Source of the DNA: Candidatus Villigracilis saccharophilus
Lineage (GTDB): Bacteria > Chloroflexota > Anaerolineae > Anaerolineales > Villigracilaceae
Length of the DNA: 56,844 nucleotides
Direction: 5' to 3'
Assembly: GCA_016709305.1 (NCBI GenBank)
Contig: JADJNA010000028.1
Span: 1-56,844, forward strand
A program made the translations under genes and the position numbers. This document shows positions 19,317 through 27,855 of the stretch, piece after piece. The notes under the pieces were generated by a model. That model did no database searches. It was not told the origin of the DNA and saw only the letters and a program-made list of their open reading frames with translations. Position 1 is the stretch's first letter. Each line of letters begins with the position of its first letter.

Positions 19317-20524
19317 GGGCGCTTCCCCAGCGGGGACGATGCGCTCTTAACCTCGGGCTGGGATTCGGTTCGCGTGACAGGAACAGACTTCGGCGGGTCT
19401 GATGCGGCGCCAAGAAGGGATGATACGGCAATTTGCGGAGATTCTGTTGGGTTCTCGATCGCTTCCGCGAGGGCAAGTTCAATACTCAAAGACGGCTGCC
19501 AGCCGCCGCGCAGATCAGTCGCAGCGTTATTAAATATCTTCATCATACGCAATACTTCAGAAGTATTGAAGGATTTTGCATGGGATTCCATTTGTATTTT
19601 GACTTCACGCGTGGCTTCGACCTGATCGATATTGCCCATTTGTATCAGCATCAGGCCGCGCAAATACTCGACGATCTGACGGGCAAGCGAACGCGGATCA
19701 GCGCCCGAGTCGAGAGCTCGGTGAATGGTTTCGAGACCGTGCGCGGGCTGATGATCGAGAACGGACGAGATAATATCGAGAACGGTTTTGCTCGTAGCTG
19801 TGCCAAGAACAGTTTGGGCAAGAGCCAGTGTGATCTTCGTGCCTGTGGACGAAAGCTGATCGAGCAGAGACTGCGCATCGCGCATTCCACCCGCTGACTG
19901 GCGGGCAATCAACGTAAGGGCTTCATCATCGGCAATGAGATTTTCAGCAGCGACGATATGCTTGAGGTTGACAACGATCTCATCCACCGGTACACGGCGG
20001 AACTCATGGCGCTGACAGCGTGATAAAACAGTTGCAGGAATTTTGTGAATTTCAGTGGTGGCTAAAACAAAGATGGCGTGTGGCGGCGGTTCTTCAAGTG
20101 TTTTGAGCAGGGCATTGAACGCGCCGCCCGACAACATGTGAACTTCATCCACCACATAGACTTTATATTTTCCCTGAGAGGGGGAAAAATTTATTTTTTC
20201 ACGCAGGTCACGGACATCATCAACGCCGTTATTCGAAGCGGCATCAATCTCGATCATATCCATAAAGCGATTTTCGTTGACCGCTTCACAATTTTTACAG
20301 GTATTACAAGGCCTATGCGCGGGATCTTCGGCGAGACAGTTGACCGCCTTGGCAAGCAAGCGCGCCACAGTGGTCTTGCCAGTTCCGCGCGGACCCGCAA
20401 AAAGATAGGCATGACCAACGCGGTCTGCTTTGATGGAGTTGGTAAGCGTCTGGACAACGTGGTCTTGTCCAATGACGGTATCCCATCCTTTGGGGCGATA
20501 CTTACGATACAGGGCTTGGGTCAT
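19298..20524 (-). CDS. dnaX: DNA polymerase III subunit gamma/tau, N-terminal part
   Basis: DnaX is the clamp-loader ATPase. The 408 residues show the AAA+ Walker A GPRGTGKTT (about 44-52), the zinc module CLAEDPAHRPCNTCKNC, Walker B VYVVDEVHML, and sensor 1 TTEIHKIPATVLSRCQR. The linker ends abruptly after KSASSPLGKRPCLTSL, a non-DnaX tail. Adding one C to the CCCC run at about 19326-19329 on the minus strand would continue the protein as SASSPAGEAPVSDKP into the downstream domain. So a sequencing undercall, a true mutation, or frameshifting that yields a gamma-like short form are all possible. No A6G slippery heptamer is present. Confidence 0.93.
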   Translation of the reverse strand: MTQALYRKYRPKGWDTVIGQDHVVQTLTNSIKADRVGHAYLFAGPRGTGKTTVARLLAKAVNCLAEDPAHRPCNTCKNCEAVNENRFMDMIEIDAASNNGVDDVRDLREKINFSPSQGKYKVYVVDEVHMLSGGAFNALLKTLEEPPPHAIFVLATTEIHKIPATVLSRCQRHEFRRVPVDEIVVNLKHIVAAENLIADDEALTLIARQSAGGMRDAQSLLDQLSSTGTKITLALAQTVLGTATSKTVLDIISSVLDHQPAHGLETIHRALDSGADPRSLARQIVEYLRGLMLIQMGNIDQVEATREVKIQMESHAKSFNTSEVLRMMKIFNNAATDLRGGWQPSLSIELALAEAIENPTESPQIAVSSLLGAASDPPKSVPVTRTESQPEVKSASSPLGKRPCLTSL

Positions 20525-20564
20525 TTTAGGTGCCGGGTTTTAAGTGTCAAATATCAGTTTTTTT

Positions 20565-20616
20565 AACCGCCAAGCTCGCTAAGAATGCAAAGAAAATCTT
20601 AGTGGACTTCGCGGTT
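20565..20616 (+). repeat. Short intergenic repeat with AACCGC ends
   Basis: A 52-nt stretch with imperfect 10-base inverted ends (AACCGCCAAG and CTTCGCGGTT) enclosing AAGAATGCAAAGAAAATC. It lies between dnaX and the lamin-tail gene. From general experience, elements of this wording occur in many environmental genomes; copy number here is unknown. Confidence 0.5.
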
Positions 20617-20623
20617 CGATCAA

Positions 20624-21109
20624 TTAAGGTACACGATACACAGCTCTCAGGTTGCCCTGCGTGTCAAATAACTGGGCATTCTCTCCAGAACTCCACACGG
20701 CGCTGCCAATGCCCCAATATAGGTCAATGACGGTATCTGTGCCAGTCGCAGTGTGTACCTGCACAGCGCCATTCGTATAAAGTATGAGTTTGGGAAACTT
20801 AAAAGTATTACCGTCTTCATCTTTCAACTGCCAATTCGTCAAGTCCAATTGATCTTCGCCTTCGAATTTCACCACCACGATCTCGGCATCTTTCGCCCCC
20901 GCGCCCACAACACTGCTGATCTTCACCGCAATATCTGTCTTCGGGCTGGAGGTGACGACCGCCGCAGGGTCACTGCTTACGGCCTGCAGCACCGTTGGCT
21001 GGTTTACAGCACGGGAGTTACGGTCATACCAGAACAAGATCGTCCCCGTCACACATGCGGAGACAAAGACGTTCAAAAGCAGGTAATAAAATATTTTCTG
21101 ACGGTCCAT
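20624..21109 (-). CDS. Membrane-anchored lamin-tail-domain protein
   Basis: The 161-residue product has one N-terminal membrane helix (about residues 8-27, FYYLLLNVFVSACVTGTILFW), a Pro/Ser/Ala-rich linker, and a C-terminal beta domain from about 60. The order LDLTNWQLKDEDGNTFKFP, then TATGTDTVIDLYWG, then AVWSSGENAQLFDTQG, matches bacterial lamin-tail (LTD) immunoglobulin-like domains, which often sit on secreted or surface proteins. The Cys in the helix is not clearly a lipobox because the hydrophobic stretch continues after it. Function is unknown. Confidence 0.75.
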   Translation of the reverse strand: MDRQKIFYYLLLNVFVSACVTGTILFWYDRNSRAVNQPTVLQAVSSDPAAVVTSSPKTDIAVKISSVVGAGAKDAEIVVVKFEGEDQLDLTNWQLKDEDGNTFKFPKLILYTNGAVQVHTATGTDTVIDLYWGIGSAVWSSGENAQLFDTQGNLRAVYRVP

Positions 21110-21153
21110 ACTGGTTCGTATGATAGCACAAAACGTTTAAACATTTGAACGTT

Positions 21154-22065
21154 TTAACGTTTCAATGAGATGGCAACCCAATCACCCGTTTGACGCTGGT
21201 CGCTTCGTTTCAGGCCTTTTGCCTGAGCAGACTCAATGACATTCTCTGCCTGATGAGCAAGAATGCCGCTCAGGATGATCTCGCCATCGGGTGCGACCAA
21301 ATCTGCCAGACCCGCGTCAAACAAGCGGATGATGATGGGAGCCAGAATATTCGCCACCACCAGCGGAGCGGACTTAAACTGGAAACTACCGCTCAACACC
21401 TCGGTCACTGACCCCTGCCCAAGGATCAACTCCTCACCCACGCCGTTTGTACCGGCATTTTCACGCGAGTTCTTGACAGATTCAATATCAATGTCCACGC
21501 CGAGGACTTTTGTTGCGCCGAGCTTCAATGCTGCAATGGATAATATTCCAGAGCCACAACCAACATCAATGACAGAGGACAGTGGCTGGTGGTCAGCGGA
21601 CAGTTCCATGAGCTCGAGGCATAACTGCGTGGTGGGATGCGTGCCTGTTCCGAAGGCCATGCCAGGATCAATTTTGATGGGGATGCGTTTCGGTTCAGGG
21701 GATTCAAGCCACGCGGGCAGGATGAGGAGTCTCTGTCCGATGAGGATCGGCTTATAGTGCTGTTTCCAGGCTTCCATCCAGTTTTGATCCGCGATCTGCT
21801 TGTAGACGGGCGTCGGCAAAGGTTGAATCATCCCCAAATAGAAAAGCGACTCTTCAAGTTTTTGGCGCGTCTCTTCGAGTTGATCGTTCACTTCCAAATA
21901 CGCGCGGACGGTAATGGGCCCCGTAGCAGTACCTTCATCCTCTTCATCCAAAAACTTTACGCCTTGTTCGGTCATGACACCATTCGGCGCGAAGCGTGCA
22001 AAAACGTCAGCAACAGATTCGGCGAGTTCGCCGTTTACAGTCAGTGAAACTTCAAGCCAGTTCAT
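21154..22065 (-). CDS. prmA: Ribosomal protein L11 methyltransferase
   Basis: PrmA methylates uL11 with S-adenosylmethionine. The 303 residues have the N-terminal substrate-recognition region (MNWLEVSLTV...), the motif PGMAFGTGTHPTTQLCL before the catalytic domain, the SAM-binding loop DVGCGSGILSIAALKLGA, the acidic VDIDIESV after beta 2, and VVANILAPIII. It follows crcB by 3 nt, so the two are translationally coupled. A hairpin (AAAACGTT/AACGTTTT, 21130-21155) overlaps its stop codon and may end the transcript. Confidence 0.95.
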   Translation of the reverse strand: MNWLEVSLTVNGELAESVADVFARFAPNGVMTEQGVKFLDEEDEGTATGPITVRAYLEVNDQLEETRQKLEESLFYLGMIQPLPTPVYKQIADQNWMEAWKQHYKPILIGQRLLILPAWLESPEPKRIPIKIDPGMAFGTGTHPTTQLCLELMELSADHQPLSSVIDVGCGSGILSIAALKLGATKVLGVDIDIESVKNSRENAGTNGVGEELILGQGSVTEVLSGSFQFKSAPLVVANILAPIIIRLFDAGLADLVAPDGEIILSGILAHQAENVIESAQAKGLKRSDQRQTGDWVAISLKR

Positions 22066-22068
22066 TTT

Positions 22069-22452
22069 TTATCTCCAAATTAAATGTCCGAGTAATCGAC
22101 CCAGCCAAACCGCCAACAACCCCAAGATCACATTCGCGCCAATATTCATCAAGGCATTCGTCATAAAATTTTGGCGGATCAAGTTCACAGTTTCGTTCCC
22201 AAAAGATGAAAAGGTTGTAAAACCGCCCAGGATGCCGATAAAGATAAATGCGCGCGACTCGTTTGAGAACATGCCATATTTCTCACCGATCTGAGCCAAT
22301 AATCCGATCACAAAGCAACCGATCAAGTTTACCGCCAGCGTGCCATAAGGAAAATCCAATCTCTTGACAGACTCCTGCACATAACCACCGACCAGATAAC
22401 GGAGCACCGAGCCGATAAACCCGCCTGTGCCCACAAGAAGAATATTTGTCAA
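22069..22452 (-). CDS. crcB: Fluoride efflux channel CrcB/FluC
   Basis: This 127-residue membrane protein has four hydrophobic helices and the family signature GILGGFTTFSSFGNETVNLI with the Gly-Gly-Phe-Thr-Thr-Phe-Ser core, plus GGFIGSVLRYLVG at the N-terminus. FluC dimers export fluoride. It starts with TTG at 22450-22452, supported by AGGA 7 nt upstream, inside the stop region of the preceding NUDIX gene. I looked for a fluoride riboswitch upstream and did not recognise one; as a middle gene of an operon none is expected. Confidence 0.93.
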   Translation of the reverse strand: MTNILLVGTGGFIGSVLRYLVGGYVQESVKRLDFPYGTLAVNLIGCFVIGLLAQIGEKYGMFSNESRAFIFIGILGGFTTFSSFGNETVNLIRQNFMTNALMNIGANVILGLLAVWLGRLLGHLIWR

Positions 22453-22456
22453 ATTA

Positions 22457-22912
22457 TTATCCTTTTATTTCCTGCACAGCCCAGCGGATCAAGTTCTTCT
22501 CAGCCAACAACATCTGCGGGAGGTCATTCACATCGAAGTATTTCATTTCAGAGATCTCGGAACTTTCCGTGAACGATCCGCTCACGATAGTACACAAATA
22601 GATCAAACTTATATTGCGGTCTTCCTTTGAGCTTTCGGCGACCAGCAGTTTTTCAACTTTTATTTGCATGCCTGTCTCTTCAAGGAATTCACGGACAATC
22701 GCGCGATCAGGCTGTTCGTTATACTCCAATCCGCCCGCAGGAATGCCCCACTCGAATTTACGATACGTGTGCCTAAACAATAAAATACCTCCCAGCTCAT
22801 CAAAAATCAGCGCTGCCACCGCTGCGCGAAACCGGGGACGGTACATCCGCATGACCAGGACATGAAACCACATCGGAAGCGTCCGCCAGATCTGTAAAAG
22901 TCTCTTTTTCAT
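22457..22912 (-). CDS. NUDIX hydrolase
   Basis: The 151-residue protein has a full Nudix box (GGLEYNEQ with REFLEETGM) in the fold centre. The first 25 residues (MKKRLLQIWRTLPMWFHVLVM) are an amphipathic or weakly hydrophobic helix, which is unusual and might tether it to the membrane. The substrate is not identifiable. It is first of the NUDIX-crcB-prmA group on the minus strand and follows the dnaJ terminator. Confidence 0.88.
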   Translation of the reverse strand: MKKRLLQIWRTLPMWFHVLVMRMYRPRFRAAVAALIFDELGGILLFRHTYRKFEWGIPAGGLEYNEQPDRAIVREFLEETGMQIKVEKLLVAESSKEDRNISLIYLCTIVSGSFTESSEISEMKYFDVNDLPQMLLAEKNLIRWAVQEIKG

Positions 22913-22951
22913 AAGGTAGAAGCATTATAAAGCAATCAAACACGCCAAATC

Positions 22952-22979
22952 AAAAACGAGCAGACTCTCATCTACTCGT
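22952..22979 (-). terminator. Terminator after dnaJ
   Basis: On the minus strand ACGAGTAGA pairs with TCTGCTCGT (one G-U pair) around TGAGAG, followed by T5. The surrounding AGTAACGAGTAGATGAGAG wording is itself repetitive. Confidence 0.75.
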
Positions 22980-23007
22980 TACTGCTCACTGATCGCTGTT
23001 TACTCCC

Positions 23008-24132
23008 CTATCCCCCAAAAGCATCGTTCAACCAATCCAAAAATCCTTTTTCCTGCGGTTTGACCGAAGTTCCCAAACTCTCTGCCAGTTTCTCGAACAA
23101 CTCGCGCTGTTCCTTTGTTAATTTGGAGGGAATGGCAACGTTGACAATCACTTTCTGGTCGCCGCGCTGATGTTTACTGCGGACATGGGGCACACCTTTG
23201 CCCCTTAGAAGGAAAATCTTTCCAGGCTGTGTACCGGCGGGAATCTTTAATTTCTCATCGCCATCGATCGTCGGGACATTAATATCCGCACCAAGCACGG
23301 CTTGCGCCACGTTAATATCGAGGTTTAGAACAATATCATTTTCGCGACGTTTGAAGAATTGATGCGGCTTGACATCCAATACAATGAACATGCTTCCGCT
23401 GGGACCGCCAAACGCGCCGGGACCGCCTTCTCCATTCAGGCGGATCTGCGTGCCGACATCCACGCCCGCGGGAATCTGCACTTTCTTCTTGATCGTTTTG
23501 CGCTCCAGACCCGCGCCGCGACAAGTCTTGCACGGTGATGAAACGATTTCTCCGCGACCATTACAGGCAGGACAGGCCGCTGTCTGCACCATTTGACCCA
23601 GAAAAGTTTGACGCACCTGACGGACTTCCCCTTGTCCATTACAAGTGGAACACTTGGACGGGGTTGTCCCGGGCTCCGCGCCATTCCCTTTACACGTCGA
23701 ACAAGTCTCTTCACGTTGAAACTCGACCTCTTTTTCGACACCGAAGACGGATTCTTCAAAGGTCAGAGAAACCTGCATCTGCAGGTCGCGTCCTCGGCGG
23801 GGAGAGTTGCGCGAGCGCCTTCCCGTCGAGAATCCAAATCCGCCCAGGATCTCCTCAAATAAGTCACCAAAATCCGTGGAATAATCGTGATAACCGCCGC
23901 TGCCCATGCCGCCCAACCCCTCTTTTCCGTAACGGTCATAACGCGCGCGTTTATCAGAGTCAGACAGTACCCCATAGGCTTCATTGATCTCTTTAAATTT
24001 TTCCTCGGCGTCCGTCTCCTTGCTTACATCGGGATGGAACTGACGCGCAAGTTTACGGAACGCGGCTTTGATCTCATCATCAGACGCGCCCTTGCCCACA
24101 CCAAGAACTTCGTAATAATCGCGGTTGCTCAT
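23008..24132 (-). CDS. dnaJ: Chaperone DnaJ (Hsp40)
   Basis: DnaJ delivers substrates to DnaK and stimulates its ATPase. The 374 residues include the J domain with HPD (about 33-35), a Gly-rich region (GKEGLGGMGSGGYHDYS), four CxxCxGxG-type zinc repeats (CSTCKGNGAEPG, CSTCNGQGEV, CPACNGRGEI, CKTCRGAGLE) and the two C-terminal beta domains. It is last in hrcA-grpE-dnaK-dnaJ, separated from dnaK by a 64-nt hairpin-containing spacer. Confidence 0.97.
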   Translation of the reverse strand: MSNRDYYEVLGVGKGASDDEIKAAFRKLARQFHPDVSKETDAEEKFKEINEAYGVLSDSDKRARYDRYGKEGLGGMGSGGYHDYSTDFGDLFEEILGGFGFSTGRRSRNSPRRGRDLQMQVSLTFEESVFGVEKEVEFQREETCSTCKGNGAEPGTTPSKCSTCNGQGEVRQVRQTFLGQMVQTAACPACNGRGEIVSSPCKTCRGAGLERKTIKKKVQIPAGVDVGTQIRLNGEGGPGAFGGPSGSMFIVLDVKPHQFFKRRENDIVLNLDINVAQAVLGADINVPTIDGDEKLKIPAGTQPGKIFLLRGKGVPHVRSKHQRGDQKVIVNVAIPSKLTKEQRELFEKLAESLGTSVKPQEKGFLDWLNDAFGG

Positions 24133-24140
24133 AATAAACT

Positions 24141-24184
24141 GTCAAAGGTCGAAGGTTACCGGTCATTGACTTTCGACCTTTGAC
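24141..24184. repeat. Hairpin in the dnaK-dnaJ spacer
   Basis: Thirteen-base complementary arms (GTCAAAGGTCGAA and TTCGACCTTTGAC) separated by 18 nt, with further partial copies of GACCTT/TCGACC. It may partly terminate or set the DnaK to DnaJ ratio. Confidence 0.6.
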
Positions 24185-24196
24185 CTTCGACTCGAC

Positions 24197-26092
24197 TTAC
24201 TCCTTTACTTCACCATCAACGACATCAGGACCCGCAGAAGATGAATTTGGGTTCTGATCAGAACCCGCTTCGCCCGTACCTGCGGCTTGTCCCTGCTCAT
24301 AAACAGATGCGCCGATCTTTTGAATTGCCAATCCCAAGGCTTCCGCGGCGGCCTTTATTTTCTCAACATCTTCGCCTAACGCCGCAGACTTTGTCTCCGC
24401 GACTTTGGCTTCGATTTCACTTTTTACCTCAGCGGGAACTTTCTCGCCGAACTCACGCAGAGCCTTCTCAGCAGCATAGGCAGTATTATCCGCATGGTTT
24501 CGCGCTTCGATCAACTCTTTGCGTTTGCGGTCTTCATCAGCGTGCGCTTCCGCATCCTTACGCATCTTCTCAACTTCAGCATCGCTCAAGCCCGAGGAAG
24601 CCGTAATTGTAATATGCTGCGAACGACCTGTGGCCTTATCCTTCGCACTGACCTTCATAATGCCATTTGCGTCCACATCGAAAGTGACTTCGATCTGCGG
24701 AACACCACGGGGAGCAGGCGGGATTCCATCCAGTGTGAACCTGCCCAACGACTTATTATCACTCGCCATTGAACGTTCACCCTGCAAAACGTGGATCTCC
24801 ACCTGAGTCTGGCTGTCTGACGCAGTCGAGAACACCTGTGAACGACGAGTCGGGATGGTTGTATTCCGCTCGATTTGCGGAGTGGCAACACCACCCATTG
24901 TTTCAATGGAAAGTGTTAGCGGGGTAACATCCAAAAGCAGGATATCTTTTACTTCTCCGCCCAGCACACCAGCCTGAATGGCGGCGCCGATCGCGACGAC
25001 TTCATCAGGATTGACACCCTTATGCGGGTCTTTGCCAAAGAATGCTTTAACACGATCCTGAATGGCGGGCATACGGGTCATGCCGCCCACCAGGACGATC
25101 TCGTCAATGTTGCCCGCATTTAATCCAGCGTCGGCCAATGCCTGCTTGACAGGAGCAATCGTTCGGTCGACAAGATCCGCGGTGATCTGTTCCAGTTTGG
25201 CGCGCGACATGGTCATTACCAAATGTTTCGGTCCACTCGCATCTGCGGTCAGATAAGGCAGGTTGATCTCAGTCTGCATGACAGTTGAAAGTTCGATCTT
25301 CGCTTTTTCAGACGCCTCTTTCAAACGCTGCAAGGCCTGGCGATCATTATGCAGGTCAATGCCATTATCCTTCTTGAAGGTGTCGATCAAATGATCCATG
25401 ATTCGCAGATCAAAATCATCGCCGCCGAGGAAGGTATCGCCGCTGGTGGCGCGCACTTGAAAGACACCGTCACCAACATCCAAAATGGACACATCGAAGG
25501 TGCCGCCGCCGAGGTCATATACAACAATGACTTCATTCTTCTTTTTATCAAGGCCATAGGCAAGCGACGAAGCAGTTGGTTCGTTGATGATACGTAACAC
25601 TTCAAGGCCCGCGATCTTGCCTGCATCCTTGGTGGCGTTGCGCTGGGCGTCATTGAAATACGCGGGGACCGTGATGACTGCCTGAGTAACAGGCTCGCCG
25701 AGATAGGCTTCGGCATCCGCCTTCATCTTGGCGAGGATCATCGCAGAAACCTCTGGCGGTGAATAATCCTTATCATCGAGTGTCACGCGCACATCGCCAT
25801 TCTCTGCCGCAGTAACCGCATACGGCACGCGCTTTTTGGTATGTTCCACCTGCGCATCATCGGCTTTGCGCCCCATAAAACGCTTGACTGAAAAAATCGT
25901 ATTGCTCGGATTCGTGATGGCTTGGTTGCGCGCCACACGCCCCACCAAACGTTCGTGGTTTTTATTGACCGCCACCACAGAAGGGACAAGCCGCTCGCCT
26001 TCCGCAGAGGGGATCACGATCGGTTCGCCGCCAGACATCACAGCGGCAACCGAATTGGTTGTACCCAGATCAATTCCAATAATTTTGCCCAT
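24197..26092 (-). CDS. dnaK: Chaperone DnaK (Hsp70)
   Basis: The 631 residues have the complete Hsp70 plan: phosphate 1 motif IGIDLGTTNSVAAV, VPAYFNDAQRNATKDAG, the DLGGGTFDVSIL phosphate 2 loop, VLVGGMTRMPAIQ, the linker DILLLDVTPLTLSIET, the beta-sandwich substrate domain, and an acidic C-terminal tail rich in Asn/Ser/Gly (GTGEAGSDQNPN). ATP-driven folding of client proteins is expected. An AGGAGAACC ribosome site lies before the ATG. Confidence 0.98.
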   Translation of the reverse strand: MGKIIGIDLGTTNSVAAVMSGGEPIVIPSAEGERLVPSVVAVNKNHERLVGRVARNQAITNPSNTIFSVKRFMGRKADDAQVEHTKKRVPYAVTAAENGDVRVTLDDKDYSPPEVSAMILAKMKADAEAYLGEPVTQAVITVPAYFNDAQRNATKDAGKIAGLEVLRIINEPTASSLAYGLDKKKNEVIVVYDLGGGTFDVSILDVGDGVFQVRATSGDTFLGGDDFDLRIMDHLIDTFKKDNGIDLHNDRQALQRLKEASEKAKIELSTVMQTEINLPYLTADASGPKHLVMTMSRAKLEQITADLVDRTIAPVKQALADAGLNAGNIDEIVLVGGMTRMPAIQDRVKAFFGKDPHKGVNPDEVVAIGAAIQAGVLGGEVKDILLLDVTPLTLSIETMGGVATPQIERNTTIPTRRSQVFSTASDSQTQVEIHVLQGERSMASDNKSLGRFTLDGIPPAPRGVPQIEVTFDVDANGIMKVSAKDKATGRSQHITITASSGLSDAEVEKMRKDAEAHADEDRKRKELIEARNHADNTAYAAEKALREFGEKVPAEVKSEIEAKVAETKSAALGEDVEKIKAAAEALGLAIQKIGASVYEQGQAAGTGEAGSDQNPNSSSAGPDVVDGEVKE

Positions 26093-26108
26093 TTATTTAG
26101 GTTCTCCT

Positions 26109-26178
26109 GTGTCAAGTATCAGGTGTCGAGTTCCATCACGCGCAGGAAATTGACACCTGACACATGGGACCTGACACT
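26109..26178. repeat. Repeat and hairpin in the grpE-dnaK spacer
   Basis: TCAGGTGTC (26119-26127) pairs with GACACCTGA (26152-26160), and ACCTGACAC occurs twice as a direct repeat (26155-26163 and 26169-26177). Its layout is like the dnaK-dnaJ spacer. Confidence 0.6.
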
Positions 26179-26182
26179 TCTA

Positions 26183-26728
26183 TTACTGCGCCACCCTCAC
26201 CAATGCGGGACGAATGACTCTTTCCCCAAGCTTATATCCATTTTGCACGACCGCGATCACATGCCCGCTTTCAACAGCATCGCTCGGTTCATGCGAGATC
26301 GCCTCGTGGAAATTCGGGTCAAAGACCGCGCCTTCAGCGGCAATGCGTTTTACACCTTCGGCATCCAAAATATTCTGAAGTTTGCGGGCAATGAGTTCAA
26401 TGCCGCCTGCCCAGGCATCATCCGCGGGACGATTCTGCAAAGCGCGTTCCAGATCATCCAGCGCAGGCAATACTTTTTTGATGATATCGCCCTTCATGGA
26501 AGCGTACATCATCTCATTATCACGCGCCATGCGATTCTTGTAATTTAAAAATTCAGCCTGAGATCTTTGCCAGCCATCTTTATATTCAAGGGCTTTGGCT
26601 TGAGCCTCCACCAACTGGCTTTGCAACGATTCGCGGTCTGCATCCGCAGCGGTCTGCCCGTCATCAACGGGCGTTGACTGCGTTTCATGAATTTCTTGAT
26701 CGTCCATGTGTTTCTTTTTATCAGTCAT
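26183..26728 (-). CDS. grpE: Nucleotide exchange factor GrpE
   Basis: GrpE releases ADP from DnaK. The 181-residue form starting at the ATG at 26726-26728 has a charged N-terminus (MTDKKKHMDDQEIHE), the long dimerising coiled coil (QLVEAQAKALEYKDGWQRSQAEFLNYKNR) and the conserved beta domain with VLPALDDLERAL, GIELIARKLQNIL and VQNGYKLGERVIRPALVRV. A longer in-frame start at 26782 would run into the end of hrcA and has no better ribosome site, so I prefer the later ATG, preceded by GAGAG. Confidence 0.95.
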   Translation of the reverse strand: MTDKKKHMDDQEIHETQSTPVDDGQTAADADRESLQSQLVEAQAKALEYKDGWQRSQAEFLNYKNRMARDNEMMYASMKGDIIKKVLPALDDLERALQNRPADDAWAGGIELIARKLQNILDAEGVKRIAAEGAVFDPNFHEAISHEPSDAVESGHVIAVVQNGYKLGERVIRPALVRVAQ

Positions 26729-26774
26729 ACTCTCACTCTCAAAGATTTTTATATGGCGCGCTTGTGCGCCATGA

Positions 26775-27815
26775 TTATTCACTCACAATATTATCGTTCA
26801 CCAGATTACTCAATAAGCTTGCAACATATCTCACCGTGGGGATCGTGCGCGCATAAGACATTCGCATGGGACCCAAAACGCCCAAAGTGCCTGTTGCGAG
26901 ACCTGGCGCGCCATATCTGGCAATGACCATCGAACATTGACGGAGTTCCTGCCAGCCGCCTTCCCCGCCGATCAAAACTTGCAGCCCGCCGACACTGCTA
27001 TTTGTAGAAGCACGGGCAAGCAGACCTTGCAGAGAAGATCTTTCTCCAAACAGCCGCACCGCCCAGCGCGCATCATCTGACGAGTCGGCAAATTCAGGTT
27101 CGCTCAAGACATTGGTGAGTCCATCTGTATAAATTTCACCCGAAGCGCTTTCAGACGTGCGCTTCATATCTTGAACCAGGAGGGTGATGATATCCTGCTC
27201 AAGCGCGTCTGCACGGGAGGACAGAGCCGAGATCGATTCAACAGAAAGGCCAACCATCAATGAATTGAGTCGTGCTGCGGCCTGGCTTAACCGATCCTGA
27301 GTGACAGGCTCAGCCAATGTCAAAATTTGCTGGTTTACCTCGCCGCCATCCATGACCAGCACCATCAGAACCTGACGTCCCTGTGTGGAGATCAATTCAA
27401 TATGCTTGAAGCGGATTGTCTCCGCGTGCGGGGCAGTGACAAGCGACACACCCTGCGATTGATGCGCAAGGATCGACGCGGCCAGCGTCATCCACTGTTC
27501 CACATCGGGACGAGCCTGGAAGAATTGATGCGAGATGGTGTTTTGCACTGACGCGGGTAATTCCGCATTCTGCATCATCTGCGCGACGAAGACGCGATAT
27601 CCTTCCTCTGCGGGCACACGGCCCGCAGAAGTGTGGGGCTGTCTTAGGTAGCCCATCTCTGTCAGCGCGGACATTTCGTTTCGGACAGTCGCAGGACTCA
27701 GGTCAAGGTGGAAGCGCTCCACCAGCCTCTTTGAACCAACAGGCTGTGCTGTCTCGATATAGTCGCGTATAAGGAGCAGAAGAATGGTTCGCTGTCTTTC
27801 GGTAAGTTCAGGCAT
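26775..27815 (-). CDS. hrcA: Heat-inducible transcription repressor HrcA
   Basis: HrcA represses class I heat-shock genes by binding CIRCE. The 346 residues contain the N-terminal winged helix (LLLIRDYIETAQPVGSKRL, then LSPATVRNEMSALTEMGYL and PHTSAGRVPAEEGYR), followed by the GAF-like regulatory domain and the dimer region. It heads the hrcA-grpE-dnaK-dnaJ operon. Its promoter (27826-27855) has no recognisable CIRCE, which is odd for a gene that usually regulates itself. Confidence 0.95.
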   Translation of the reverse strand: MPELTERQRTILLLLIRDYIETAQPVGSKRLVERFHLDLSPATVRNEMSALTEMGYLRQPHTSAGRVPAEEGYRVFVAQMMQNAELPASVQNTISHQFFQARPDVEQWMTLAASILAHQSQGVSLVTAPHAETIRFKHIELISTQGRQVLMVLVMDGGEVNQQILTLAEPVTQDRLSQAAARLNSLMVGLSVESISALSSRADALEQDIITLLVQDMKRTSESASGEIYTDGLTNVLSEPEFADSSDDARWAVRLFGERSSLQGLLARASTNSSVGGLQVLIGGEGGWQELRQCSMVIARYGAPGLATGTLGVLGPMRMSYARTIPTVRYVASLLSNLVNDNIVSE

Positions 27816-27825
27816 GGCGATTTAT

Positions 27826-27855
27826 AGTCTAACATGCAAAAATGAAGAGCGTCAA
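27826..27855 (-). promoter_or_regulatory. Promoter of the hrcA-grpE-dnaK-dnaJ operon
   Basis: On the minus strand TTGACG, an 18-nt spacer and TAGACT. The -10 box ends 10 nt before the ATG, leaving almost no leader. A plus-strand GAGTGTAAG at 27862-27870 faintly resembles half a CIRCE site but has no partner. Confidence 0.55.

Noticed and set aside
19320..19335. Programmed frameshift site of the E. coli dnaX type
   Set aside because: No A-AAA-AAG heptamer or clear downstream stem; only a CCCC run and a GGGG run.
22440..22920. Fluoride riboswitch before crcB
   Set aside because: I could not find the conserved pseudoknot segments; the gene is internal to an operon.
25922..26548. 208-codon frame opposite dnaK/grpE
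   Set aside because: It spans two real genes and their spacer in antisense; composition is low-information.
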